Assembly (NCBI GenBank): GCA_900107365.1
Contig: FNPS01000012.1
Location: 1-64,000 of the forward strand
Reading direction: 5' to 3'
Length of the DNA stretch: 64,000 nucleotides
Source: Flavobacterium aquidurense
GTDB taxonomy: Bacteria > Bacteroidota > Bacteroidia > Flavobacteriales > Flavobacteriaceae
Positions 1 through 8,486 of this stretch are shown here, one piece after another; the first letter of the stretch is position 1; the number at the start of each line of letters is the position of its first letter. A program made the translations under genes and the position numbers. Under the pieces are notes generated by a model. The model saw nothing but the letters and a program-made list of their open reading frames with translations. It made no database searches and had not been told where the DNA came from.

Positions 1-347
1 TTGTAAACTCCTTTTACATTTACCTCCATAACACGATCAAAATCGGCTGCTGGTGTAGTATCTACTTTTCCAACATGCGCGATTCCGGCGTTATTTATCA
101 GAATGTTGATGTTGCCAATTTTTTCAAATGTTGCTAAAACTTCTTCCTGGTTTGCCACATTACAGGCATGCGAAACTACTTTTCCCCCATTAGCTTTTAT
201 TTCTTCCACAGCCGCTTGAGCACTTTCTTCTGTTAATTCGATAATATGAACTTCAGCCCCCTGTTTAGCAAATAAAACCGAAATGGCCTTCCCTATTCCG
301 CTACCACCACCAGTAACAACCGCTTTTTTATTTTGTAATGAAAACAT
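1..347 (-). CDS. SDR oxidoreductase, N-terminal part (cut by window edge)
   Basis: The first 115 residues of a short-chain dehydrogenase/reductase are visible, starting MFSLQNKKAVVTGGGSGIG. The TGGGSGIG dinucleotide-binding loop lies near residue 12 and the NNAG motif near residue 87. The catalytic Tyr/Lys lie outside the window. The start at 347 is 24 nt after the UxaA-like stop, so it is the third gene of a fucP-uxaA-SDR operon. In that setting it probably oxidises a fucose-derived acid, such as 2-keto-3-deoxy-L-fuconate, in the cytoplasm. The SDR fold is certain; the substrate is inferred only from neighbours. Confidence 0.85.
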   Translation of the reverse strand, partial: MFSLQNKKAVVTGGGSGIGKAISVLFAKQGAEVHIIELTEESAQAAVEEIKANGGKVVSHACNVANQEEVLATFEKIGNINILINNAGIAHVGKVDTTPAADFDRVMEVNVKGVY

Positions 348-371
348 GTGTTTTTATTTTAAATTTTATAA

Positions 372-2027
372 TTACAGAGAAACTCCTCTTTTCCACGGAA
401 TAAAATCATCCTGGTTTAATAAAACGGCCTTTGGAATAATTTCACCACTTGCTGCTTTAATACAATATTCCAAAATATCTTCACCCATTTCTTCAATAGA
501 TTTCTCTCCGCTAATAATCGGACCACAATCGATATCAATAATATCGCTCATTTTTTGGGCTAAAATAGAATTGGTAGCTACCTTAATAACAGGACAAACC
601 GGATTACCTGTTGGAGTTCCTAATCCCGTTGTGAACAATATTAAAGTCGCTCCGGACGCGGCTTTACCCGTTGTCGCTTCAACATCATTTCCTGGTGTGC
701 AAACCAAACTTAAACCTGATTTTGTTGCTGGTTCTGTATAATCTAAAACATCAACTATTGGTGCTGTACCTCCTTTTTTAGCTGCTCCTGCGCTTTTTAT
801 CGCATCAGTTATTAATCCGTCTTTGATATTTCCCGGAGATGGATTCATATGAAATCCTGAACCCACTTTATGTGCCAATGCATCGTAAGATTGCATTAAA
901 TCAATGAATTTTTTAGCAACTGGTTCTGAAATACAACGATCAATTAAATTCTGTTCTACTCCACATAATTCAGGGAATTCAGCCAGTAAAACTTTACCAC
1001 CTAAAGCCACCAATAAATCGGAAGTATAACCCACAGCAGGATTGGCAGAAACGCCACTAAAACCATCACTTCCTCCACACTTAACCCCTAAACATAATTC
1101 ACTTAATGGTGCCGGAGCCCTTTCTTGTTTGTTGATTTCGATTAATCCTTCAAATGTTTTTTTAATGGCATCCGCAATCAATTGTTCTTCACTTTTTGAC
1201 TGTTGCTGTTCAAAAATAAAGAGCGGTTTATCAAAGGAAGGATTTTGCTTTTTTACATCATTTGTAAAATCCTGTACCTGCAAATGCTGACATCCTAAAC
1301 TTAAAACTGTTATTCCCGCTACATTTGGATGATTTGCGTAGGAAGCCAATAATGCACTCAATGTCGAAGCATCCTGACGCGTACCTCCGCAACCTCCCTG
1401 ATGGTTTAAGAATTTGATTCCGTCTACATTTTTAAAAACCTTATTTTCAGTATGATCCGGTGTCAGTTGTACATCAATTGCATCCAGACTGTCCCCTTTT
1501 TTATAGGCTTCAAGTAACTGATGTGTATACTGCGTATATTTATCACTTACTGAATAGCCTAACTCATTATGTAAAGCTTCGCGTATTACATCTAAGTTTC
1601 GGTTCTCACAAAATACCGTTGGTACAAATAACCAATAATTGGCTGTTCCAAAGCGACCATCACTTCTTTTATATCCTTTAAAAGTCCTGTCTTTATACTT
1701 TGAAACATCTGGTGCCTGCCATGTAAAATCAACATTACGATATTGATACGGTTCTGCAGCATGCTTAAGATTTTCTGTTGTCATCAGACTTCCTTTTGCA
1801 ACATCCTTTTGCACTTTTCCAACCAAAACACCATACATAATAATCTCTGCTCCCGCTTTCAAATCGGAAGTATAAAATTTATGTTTTGCCTTAATAGTGT
1901 CCTGCAGGATAAAAGTCTCCTTCTCAAAAGTGACACTTTCTCCTTTTGTCAAATCCGTTAAAGCCACCAGCACATTATCGTCCGGATGCATTTTTATTAC
2001 CAACCTTTTAACTCCGATTTCTAACAT
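372..2027 (-). CDS. uxaA: UxaA-family sugar-acid dehydratase, probably for L-fuconate
   Basis: The protein has about 551 residues: an N-terminal SAF-like domain (LVIKMHPDDNVLVALTDL) followed by the altronate/galactarate dehydratase body. The body shows the GGCGGTRQD segment and the conserved LGVKCGGSDGFSG, FPELCGVEQ and CTPGNDVEATTG stretches with the Cys residues of the family. An upstream ATG at 2069 would overlap the end of fucP. I chose the ATG at 2027, 17 nt after the fucP stop, because the SAF-like domain begins right after it. The family dehydrates sugar acids in the cytoplasm. Campylobacter jejuni has uxaA homologues with fucP, an SDR and a mutarotase in its fucose cluster, so L-fuconate is a likely substrate here (inference). 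Confidence 0.85.
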   Translation of the reverse strand: MLEIGVKRLVIKMHPDDNVLVALTDLTKGESVTFEKETFILQDTIKAKHKFYTSDLKAGAEIIMYGVLVGKVQKDVAKGSLMTTENLKHAAEPYQYRNVDFTWQAPDVSKYKDRTFKGYKRSDGRFGTANYWLFVPTVFCENRNLDVIREALHNELGYSVSDKYTQYTHQLLEAYKKGDSLDAIDVQLTPDHTENKVFKNVDGIKFLNHQGGCGGTRQDASTLSALLASYANHPNVAGITVLSLGCQHLQVQDFTNDVKKQNPSFDKPLFIFEQQQSKSEEQLIADAIKKTFEGLIEINKQERAPAPLSELCLGVKCGGSDGFSGVSANPAVGYTSDLLVALGGKVLLAEFPELCGVEQNLIDRCISEPVAKKFIDLMQSYDALAHKVGSGFHMNPSPGNIKDGLITDAIKSAGAAKKGGTAPIVDVLDYTEPATKSGLSLVCTPGNDVEATTGKAASGATLILFTTGLGTPTGNPVCPVIKVATNSILAQKMSDIIDIDCGPIISGEKSIEEMGEDILEYCIKAASGEIIPKAVLLNQDDFIPWKRGVSL

Positions 2028-2043
2028 AGTATATAAATAGAAT

Positions 2044-3357
2044 TTATGCTTTATTTGTTTTATGTCCATTAAAGGCGAACAATAGTATTACTGAAAAACA
2101 GATCAGCGGAACTATATAACCATTCTGAATACTTCCGGTAACATCTGAAATATATCCTAAAACCGGAGGCAGTAAAGCTCCCCCAACTATTGACATTACA
2201 ATCAGGGAAGATCCTATTTTTGTGTTATGACCGAGTCCGTCAATTCCCATTGAAAAAATAGTAGGGAACATGATACTCATAAAAAATGCAATTGTGATTA
2301 AAGTATAAACTACTAACATTCCCGTTCCGAGTATGGCTATTATTGATAAAATCATTGTAATGATCGAATAAATAATCAATAGTTTTCTTGGTTGTATGTA
2401 TTGCATGAAAAATGTTCCTGCGAAACGGCCTAACATAAATGCCAAACCATAAAAACCTAAATATTTGGCTGCGATATCTTCACCTAAACCTGCCGAAGTA
2501 GTAGCCATTTTGATAAAAAAACTACCCACGCAAACCTGTGCTCCAACATAAAAGAATTGTGCTAAAATTCCCCATCTCAAACGCATCGATTTTAAGGCAC
2601 CTGCAAAACTAGCCCCGTCAACTCCTTCTTTGTCTTCGTCTTTTACATCGGGCATATTAGTGAAATAAAAAACTACGGCTACTGCTAAAATGATTAGTCC
2701 TAATATTAAATAAGGCATTTTTACACTTGCCGCTTCTTCTAAAACATGCGCGTGTAATGCTGCAGGTGTCATGGCATCTAATTCAACCTGAGTTAAATTT
2801 TTTCCGGACAGGATCATCGGTCCAACATAGGCTGGCGCAATAAAGGCCGCTAATCCGTTAAATGACTGTGAAAAATTCAATCTCTTAGTCGCTGTTTCAG
2901 ATGGTCCTAAGATGGTTACATAAGGATTTGCTGCTGTTTCCAAAAACGTAAGTCCACAAGCAATAACAAACAAAGCTCCCAAAAAATAAATATATTGCAG
3001 TGAATTCGCAGCAGGAACAAACAAAATGGAGCCAATACCAAATAGTACCAATCCGATCATGATACCCGATTTATAACCATATTTTCTCATGATATAACCG
3101 GCAGGCAAAGCCATAACAAAATAGGCTATAAAAACAGAGGAATCAATTAAAGAAGATTCCAGGTCGGAAAGATTAAATGCTTTTCTCAGATGCGGAATAA
3201 GTATCGGATCTAAGTTGTGTACAAATCCCCAGAAAAAGAACAAACTGGTTACCAAAATAAAAGGAAACAACCACTTTTTGTTTTGTTTGGAACTCACATC
3301 CTCTTTAATATTTACCTGAGTTATTAATGCCATACGGTTTTTATTAAATTCATACAT
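2044..3357 (-). CDS. fucP: L-fucose:H+ symporter, MFS family
   Basis: This is a 437-residue integral membrane protein of the FucP/GluP branch of the major facilitator superfamily, with about 12 hydrophobic segments. The first helix carries FFFWGFVHNLDPILIPHLR, very typical of FucP, and helix 4-5 carries GLTFLETAANPYVTILGP. It brings free L-fucose released by the GH29 enzymes into the cytoplasm. It leads an operon with uxaA and an SDR. The ATG at 3333 (MALITQVN) is an alternative start, since the first eight residues are not family-like. A 37-nt regulatory motif with a TAATTTTG box sits 40 nt upstream. Fucose is the best guess because of the dehydrogenase, mutarotase and five fucosidases nearby; a related hexose is possible. 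Confidence 0.9.
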   Translation of the reverse strand: MYEFNKNRMALITQVNIKEDVSSKQNKKWLFPFILVTSLFFFWGFVHNLDPILIPHLRKAFNLSDLESSLIDSSVFIAYFVMALPAGYIMRKYGYKSGIMIGLVLFGIGSILFVPAANSLQYIYFLGALFVIACGLTFLETAANPYVTILGPSETATKRLNFSQSFNGLAAFIAPAYVGPMILSGKNLTQVELDAMTPAALHAHVLEEAASVKMPYLILGLIILAVAVVFYFTNMPDVKDEDKEGVDGASFAGALKSMRLRWGILAQFFYVGAQVCVGSFFIKMATTSAGLGEDIAAKYLGFYGLAFMLGRFAGTFFMQYIQPRKLLIIYSIITMILSIIAILGTGMLVVYTLITIAFFMSIMFPTIFSMGIDGLGHNTKIGSSLIVMSIVGGALLPPVLGYISDVTGSIQNGYIVPLICFSVILLFAFNGHKTNKA

Positions 3358-3396
3358 TTTTAGGAATATAAAAATATAATAACTGCAGTATAATAA

Positions 3397-3433
3397 TTAA
3401 TTCAAAATTACCCTTGTTTAATTAGTAATTATC
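3397..3433 (-). promoter_or_regulatory. 37-nt direct-repeat motif, copy 1 (fucP promoter)
   Basis: Read on the minus strand it begins GATAATTACTAATTAAACAA and continues GGGTAATTTTGAATTAA. The TAATTTTG at 3403-3410 fits the Bacteroidota -7 box TAnnTTTG. It aligns without gaps with copies at 8210-8246, 27256-27292 and 28397-28433. The two GATAAT-like half-sites are 21 nt apart, about two helical turns, as AraC-family sites often are. It lies 40 nt upstream of fucP. Confidence 0.7.
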
Positions 3434-3481
3434 TTTTTTTAGAAAAATAAGAACAAATCAAAAATGTGTATATAAAAAAGC

Positions 3482-3523
3482 CCGGAAAAACATTTTCAGT
3501 TAGTACTAATACTATTTTTCCGG
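3482..3523 (-). terminator. Rho-independent terminator of the GH3-GH92 operon
   Basis: A perfect 9-bp stem (CCGGAAAAA at 3482-3490 with TTTTTCCGG at 3515-3523) lies 20 nt past the GH92 stop and is followed on the minus strand by GCTTTTTTATA. The loop contains the palindrome TTAGTACTAA. Confidence 0.8.
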
Positions 3524-3542
3524 ACGGATTCCTTTTAAAAAT

Positions 3543-5801
3543 TTATTCTGCAGAATAAGGTCTGTCTTTAGCAGAAACTCCCCAGCTTTTAGAAGGCTTA
3601 TCTCCCATAGTAAAAATCAATTCTCCACCTTTCATAATGTCCGAATGAAGCAGATAACTTTTTGTATATGCTTTTCCGTTTAAAGTTGCTTTTTGAATGT
3701 AGATATTTTTTGGACTGTTGTTTAGGGCTTTCACCGTAAAACTTTTCCCATCAGCTAAATTCAATACAGACTCCTCCATGCTTGGACTGCCGATAACATA
3801 AATTCCGTTGAAAGGATTTACAGAATACATTCCCAAAGCACTCCAAATATACCAGGCTGACATTTGCCCAACATCTTCGTTTCCGCACAATCCGTCTGGT
3901 TTATCGCTGTATAGATTATCAACGATATACCGTACTTTTTCTGCTGTTTTCCAGGGTTGTCCAACAAAATTATACAGATAGGTAATATGATGACTTGGCT
4001 CGTTTCCGTGTGCGTATTGACCGATCAAACCTGTAATGTCACTTGAAGCTTCAGCTCCCATATCGCCTTTCACAGTAAACAAATTATCCAGTTTATTGGT
4101 GAACGTTTTTTCTCCTCCTAACATGGCGATCAATCCTTCCACATCGTGAGGCACTAACCAGGTGTATTGCCATGCATTTCCTTCGGCAAAATCATCTTTC
4201 ATATGTGCCGATTTAAAAGGGTCGAAAGGCGTTCTCCATTGCGTATCACTTACTTTTCCACGCACAAAAGTTGTCGGGGCATCGTAATATTTTTTATAGG
4301 CTTTTGAGCGTTTGAAGAAGTAATTGTAATCTTCCGTTTTGCCCATTTTCCTAGCCATCATGGCAATTGCACCATCAGAGATCGCATATTCCATTCCGAT
4401 AGCAACCGATTCTCTCAAACTATCTCCCGGAATATAACCGATTTTTTTCACGAAGTTCAATCCGCGATCGTCCTGCATTGCCGTTGCTTTTACGGCTTCA
4501 AAAGCTAACTCTGCGTTAATGCCTTTTATACCTTTCAAATAAGCGTCAACAACAATCTGAATAGCACTATTTCCAGGCATACAATAGGTTTCATTCCCCA
4601 TCAGATGCCACACCGGAAGATGTCCTGTTTCCTGATAAATGGCCAACATCGAATTGACCATATCTGAAACTTTTTCGGTTTGTGTTAAAGTAAACAAAGG
4701 GTTTGCTCCTCTGTAAGTATCCCACAGAGAAAAAGTGGTCAAATTTGTAAATCCTGCCGCTTTATGAACCTGTTTGTCGGAACCATAATAATCACCATTA
4801 CTGTCATTATAAGTAGACGGTGCAATCATCGTGTGATATAAGGCTGTGTAGAAAGTCTTCAATTTGGCAACATCATTAGATTTTACCGAAATTTTATTCA
4901 ATTCTTTATTCCATTTTTCGTTAGCCTGAGTAACTACCTTTTCAAAGTTCCAGTCTGGGATTTCTTTTTTAATGTTCATTAAAGCATTTTCCATACTCAC
5001 AGCTGAGATTCCGACTTTAATTTTGATCACTTCCTCTTTTGAAGTTGAAAACTGAAGCACCGCTTTGGCACTATCACCCAAAACCACTTTGTTTATCATC
5101 TCTTTTGTACTGTTATACAATTGGATTTTTTTTGCCGGTTTTGATAAGATCGCTGCAAAATAAATGCGTTGATCATTTGCCCAGCCTTTTGAGAAACGAT
5201 AACCTTCAATCAAAGTATCATTTTTTACACGGATGTAAGTATCAACCGCTTTATCCCAGCCAATTCCTTCTACCAAATCTAAAATGACATGTGATTTATC
5301 TGAAGCAGGAAAAGTATATTTTTGAAAACCCACTCTTTCAGAAGCCGTCATTTCAGCTTTAATTCCGTTTTTCTTCAAAATAACCGAATAATAGCCTGGT
5401 CTTGCTATTTCATCTTTATGATCAAAACCGGAAATATATCCGTTTTCCATGTCTTTGGCAGTTCCTTTTTTTAAGTTGATTTTACCAACCGCCGGCATAA
5501 AAAGAAAATCACCAAGATCACCAATTCCGGTGCCGCTTAAATGCGTATGCGAAAATCCGATAATAGTTGGATCAGAATAATGATAACCTGAACACCAGTC
5601 CCAACCTTGTGAAATATTCACCGGCCCTAACTGAACCGCCCCAAAAGGAACATTGGCCCCCATGAAAACATGCCCGTGAAATCCAGTTCCTATAAATGGA
5701 TCTACATACTGCGTTAAATTTTGCTTAGAAACCTGACTGTACAATTGCAGCGTACAAACCCCTAAAATTGCAAAAAATGCTGATTTAAATTTTCTATTCA
5801 T
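3543..5801 (-). CDS. GH92 exo-alpha-mannosidase, secreted
   Basis: A 752-residue protein with a signal peptide (residues 1-22, cleaved near LYSQ). The N-terminal GH92 signature YVDPFIGTGFHGHVFMGANVPFGAVQLGP and the GFSHTHLSGTG motif are present. The catalytic region GNEDVGQMSAWY near residue 638 keeps the acidic residues of the calcium-dependent inverting GH92 mechanism. The family removes terminal alpha-mannose from N-glycans, usually 1,2-, 1,3- or 1,6-linked, in the periplasm or at the surface. It is the second gene after GH3 (88 nt apart) and is followed by a terminator. It differs clearly from the second GH92 at 36383, so the two probably have different linkage preferences. Confidence 0.93.
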   Translation of the reverse strand: MNRKFKSAFFAILGVCTLQLYSQVSKQNLTQYVDPFIGTGFHGHVFMGANVPFGAVQLGPVNISQGWDWCSGYHYSDPTIIGFSHTHLSGTGIGDLGDFLFMPAVGKINLKKGTAKDMENGYISGFDHKDEIARPGYYSVILKKNGIKAEMTASERVGFQKYTFPASDKSHVILDLVEGIGWDKAVDTYIRVKNDTLIEGYRFSKGWANDQRIYFAAILSKPAKKIQLYNSTKEMINKVVLGDSAKAVLQFSTSKEEVIKIKVGISAVSMENALMNIKKEIPDWNFEKVVTQANEKWNKELNKISVKSNDVAKLKTFYTALYHTMIAPSTYNDSNGDYYGSDKQVHKAAGFTNLTTFSLWDTYRGANPLFTLTQTEKVSDMVNSMLAIYQETGHLPVWHLMGNETYCMPGNSAIQIVVDAYLKGIKGINAELAFEAVKATAMQDDRGLNFVKKIGYIPGDSLRESVAIGMEYAISDGAIAMMARKMGKTEDYNYFFKRSKAYKKYYDAPTTFVRGKVSDTQWRTPFDPFKSAHMKDDFAEGNAWQYTWLVPHDVEGLIAMLGGEKTFTNKLDNLFTVKGDMGAEASSDITGLIGQYAHGNEPSHHITYLYNFVGQPWKTAEKVRYIVDNLYSDKPDGLCGNEDVGQMSAWYIWSALGMYSVNPFNGIYVIGSPSMEESVLNLADGKSFTVKALNNSPKNIYIQKATLNGKAYTKSYLLHSDIMKGGELIFTMGDKPSKSWGVSAKDRPYSAE

Positions 5802-5855
5802 TTTCTTCTGTGATTTTATAAAAGAGCAAAGCGATAAAATCTTGCCTCTTGCTTC

Positions 5856-5891
5856 TTTATTCTATTCTCTATTTTCTATGTTCTATTCTCT
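5856..5891. repeat. TTCTATTCTC low-complexity repeat
   Basis: Imperfect tandem units of TTCTAT/TTCTC sit between GH3 and GH92 and run into the GH3 stop codon. The same sequence style recurs at 47746-47816. Confidence 0.6.
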
Positions 5892-8073
5892 ACTTCCCAA
5901 TCTCAAAACCCGTTTCCAACATCACATCTCTGGAATTCGAGCCAATTCTCACTTTATATTGTCCTTCATAAATTTTAAACTGTTTCTTAGTATCATCCCA
6001 TTTTTGAAGTTCTGACAATGGAATTTCTAGTGTAATTGTTTTTGAATTCCCTTTAGCAATTGATACTCTTTTAAAAGCCTTTAGTTCTTTCAATGGCATT
6101 CTGTCTATATTTGGATATTCAATATAAACCTGAGCTACTTCATCAGCATCATAATTACCCGTATTTTCAATTTTAATTTGCATTGAAATTTTATCAGAAG
6201 TCGTTTTGATATTCTCTGGTTTTTGAACCCAATTGTATTCAAAAGTCGTATAACTTAAACCGAAACCAAAAGGATATTGAACTGCTTTATCGAAATAACG
6301 ATACGTTCTGCCGGCCATTGCATAGCTATTATAATCAGGTAAGTCACTGAAAGATTTATAAAAACTAATTGGTAAATGTCCTGATGGCGAAACTTTTCCA
6401 AAAATTAGATTTGCTAAAGCTGTTCCGCCTTGTTCTCCCGGATACCACGCAAAAACAATAGCATCAACATAAGGCTCAATTGCCGAAATATCGACAGCAC
6501 TTCCTCCGGTGATTACTGCCACAAGAGGCGTTTTGGTTCCTTTTCGAAGTGCTTTAATGTAGGCAATATGCGAAGCTGGCAAATCCATATTTTTTCTGTC
6601 TCCTTTTCCATCAGCCAAAAAAGCATCGCCTTCTTCGCCTTCATACACAGGTGTAAAACCAATTACAGCAATAGTCAAATCGGCCATAGAAGCCGCCCAA
6701 ACTCCACCAAAATTGGTTGTATCGGTAAAGTCACAACCCATATCGTATTCTACTCGAGTGTCAGGATCAACAGCGCCTGCAATTCCTTCAACAAAATTTA
6801 CGGCTTTATCTGTTATTCCGTGATAATTCCCTAGCAAAGCATCCAAAGAACCAGCATTTGGCCCTACTATCATCAGTGATTTATAATTTTCTTCTTTCAG
6901 AGGCAGTAACTTTGTTTTCTTCTCACCTACTTCTCCATTTTTCAACAAAACCATACTTTGCTCGGCCATTTTTCGGCTAAGATTTCTGTGATACGAATTC
7001 GCTATACTGTCTATGCCATATTTTCGATACGGATTGTCTTCCGGTTTGTCATAAAACCCTAATTTGAACTGGGTGCGTAAAGTTGGAGCCAACGCATTAT
7101 CAATGTCTTTGGTAGTAATCAATTTCTGGTTTAAGGCATTGATCGCATCTTTCTGCAACAATCCGCTGCAATCCATATTCACGCCTCTTTTTATAGCTTC
7201 GGCCGCAACGGCTACACTGTTTGGCAATGTTTTATGGCCTTCGTAAATATCCTGTAATGCCCAACAATCGGTCACTACATGTCCGCCAAATTTCCATTCT
7301 TTTCTTAGAATATCCTGCAATAATGTTTTTCCGGTACAGCAAGGTTCAGAATTCACTCTATTGTAAGCACACATTACGGTTTCCACTTTAGCATCAACCA
7401 ATTTTTTAAAGGCATACAAATAGGTTTCTCTCAAATCTTTTTCATCAACAATAACATCGATAGAATGTCTGGTTTTTTCAGGCCCGCTGTGCACGGCAAA
7501 ATGTTTGGCACAGGCTGCTGTTTTCATGTATTTCGGATCTGTTCCCTGCAAGCCTTTAATGTAAGCTGTTCCCATTTTTCCGGTAAGAAAAGGATCTTCA
7601 CCATAGGTTTCCTGCCCTCTTCCCCAACGCGGATCTCTGAAAATATTGATATTTGGTGACCAGAAATTCAATCCCATGTATTGCAAACGACGGTCTTTGG
7701 CAACCGCCATATTGTTCTTGGCTCTGGCTTCGGTAGAAATTGCGTTTGCCACTTCATTCAACAAATCATCATTAAAGGAAGCCGCCATTCCAATAGCCTG
7801 TGGAAAAACAGTTGCTTTACCCGCTCTTGCTACTCCGTGTAAAGATTCGTTCCACCAATTGTATTGTGGAATATCCAGTCTTTTCACTGCTTTGCTTTCA
7901 AATCCTAACAAAGAAATTTTCTCTTCCGTAGTTAATTGTTTCAATAGATCTTCTACCCTTTTATCAAAGGATAGATTTTGATTTTTATAAGGAAATGCTT
8001 TTTGCTGGCCTTGTAGCATGCTTATGCCAAAACAAAAAATCAGTATATATCTGTAGCTTTTTGAAAAATTCAT
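5890..8073 (-). CDS. GH3 beta-glycosidase, xylosidase-like, secreted
   Basis: 727 residues: a signal peptide (about 1-22, ending MLQGQ), a GH3 N-terminal barrel, a GH3 C-terminal domain and a fibronectin type III-like tail (from about residue 620). WWNESLHGVARAG and TVFPQAIGMAASF are typical of the xylosidase-like branch of GH3. The nucleophile is Asp269 in VVTDCWALQD. In this locus a beta-xylosidase acting on the core beta-1,2-xylose of plant N-glycans is attractive, but a beta-glucosidase is possible. It is the first gene of the GH3-GH92 operon. Upstream lie 37-nt motif copy 2 and a LacI-type half-site. Confidence 0.92.
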   Translation of the reverse strand: MNFSKSYRYILIFCFGISMLQGQQKAFPYKNQNLSFDKRVEDLLKQLTTEEKISLLGFESKAVKRLDIPQYNWWNESLHGVARAGKATVFPQAIGMAASFNDDLLNEVANAISTEARAKNNMAVAKDRRLQYMGLNFWSPNINIFRDPRWGRGQETYGEDPFLTGKMGTAYIKGLQGTDPKYMKTAACAKHFAVHSGPEKTRHSIDVIVDEKDLRETYLYAFKKLVDAKVETVMCAYNRVNSEPCCTGKTLLQDILRKEWKFGGHVVTDCWALQDIYEGHKTLPNSVAVAAEAIKRGVNMDCSGLLQKDAINALNQKLITTKDIDNALAPTLRTQFKLGFYDKPEDNPYRKYGIDSIANSYHRNLSRKMAEQSMVLLKNGEVGEKKTKLLPLKEENYKSLMIVGPNAGSLDALLGNYHGITDKAVNFVEGIAGAVDPDTRVEYDMGCDFTDTTNFGGVWAASMADLTIAVIGFTPVYEGEEGDAFLADGKGDRKNMDLPASHIAYIKALRKGTKTPLVAVITGGSAVDISAIEPYVDAIVFAWYPGEQGGTALANLIFGKVSPSGHLPISFYKSFSDLPDYNSYAMAGRTYRYFDKAVQYPFGFGLSYTTFEYNWVQKPENIKTTSDKISMQIKIENTGNYDADEVAQVYIEYPNIDRMPLKELKAFKRVSIAKGNSKTITLEIPLSELQKWDDTKKQFKIYEGQYKVRIGSNSRDVMLETGFEIGK

Positions 8074-8094
8074 TATGCATTTAAATTACATTAG

Positions 8095-8106
8095 TACTAA
8101 AACGAT
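8095..8106 (-). promoter_or_regulatory. LacI-type operator half-site before GH3
   Basis: TACTAAAACGAT matches one half of the operator family described at 28582, plus the central CG. The other half is poor. It lies about 20 nt upstream of the GH3 start and overlaps TTAGTACTAA at 8091-8100. Confidence 0.4.
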
Positions 8107-8125
8107 AGCAACACTTTTATTTAAC
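8101..8125 (-). repeat. 25-nt element shared with the 22433 fucosidase upstream region
   Basis: AACGATAGCAACACTTTTAT plus TTAAC differs at only two positions from 23956-23980. A shorter match (ACACTTTTATTTTAC) is at 50002-50016 before the symporter. All three lie upstream of minus-strand genes of this locus, so a shared control element is possible. Confidence 0.5.
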
Positions 8126-8209
8126 GGGATCACAAAAACACTTTGGTCTGTTTTCTGCTAAATTTATATTCTTTAAAAATTGAAAGATATAGGGACTTCC
8201 AATTATATA

Positions 8210-8246
8210 TTAATTCAATATTATCTTTGTTTAATCAGTATTTACC
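8210..8246 (-). promoter_or_regulatory. 37-nt direct-repeat motif, copy 2 (GH3 promoter)
   Basis: The minus strand reads GGTAAATACTGATTAAACAA then AGATAATATTGAATTAA, aligned without gaps to copy 1. TAATATTG at 8216-8223 resembles a -7 box. It is 137 nt upstream of the GH3 start. The rest of the 8074-8486 gap holds only this, the half-site near 8095 and the operator at 8391; no gene is seen. Confidence 0.7.
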
Positions 8247-8390
8247 TTTCGATAAAACAAACCGGTGTTATTTTCTATTACAATTCAAAAATTTTTATCT
8301 TAGCTTTTGAGAAAAAAAGTAACTCAGATAATCCCCTGTTTCTTAATTCATAATAACATAAAACAATGGAAACTGAATTTTATTGGCTTT

Positions 8391-8412
8391 TTAATTAAAT
8401 CGATTTAGTAAA
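8391..8412 (+). promoter_or_regulatory. LacI-type operator before the PNGase operon
   Basis: TTAATTAAAT-CG-ATTTAGTAAA matches 7 of 10 positions between half-sites around the central CG at 8401-8402. It lies 75 nt upstream of the PNGase start and shares the ATTTAGTAA half with the sites at 28502, 28582 and 31215. Confidence 0.6.
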
Positions 8413-8486
8413 ATAACGAAACCTCTTTTAATTTACCAAAATAACCTTTCAGTTTTTGTCTAAGAACTGATAAATAAAACCACAAC

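Noticed and set aside
3500..3509. TTAGTACTAA as an operator after GH92
   Set aside because: It is in the loop of the terminator hairpin past the GH92 stop; the match to other TTAGTACTAA sequences at 8091 may be chance.
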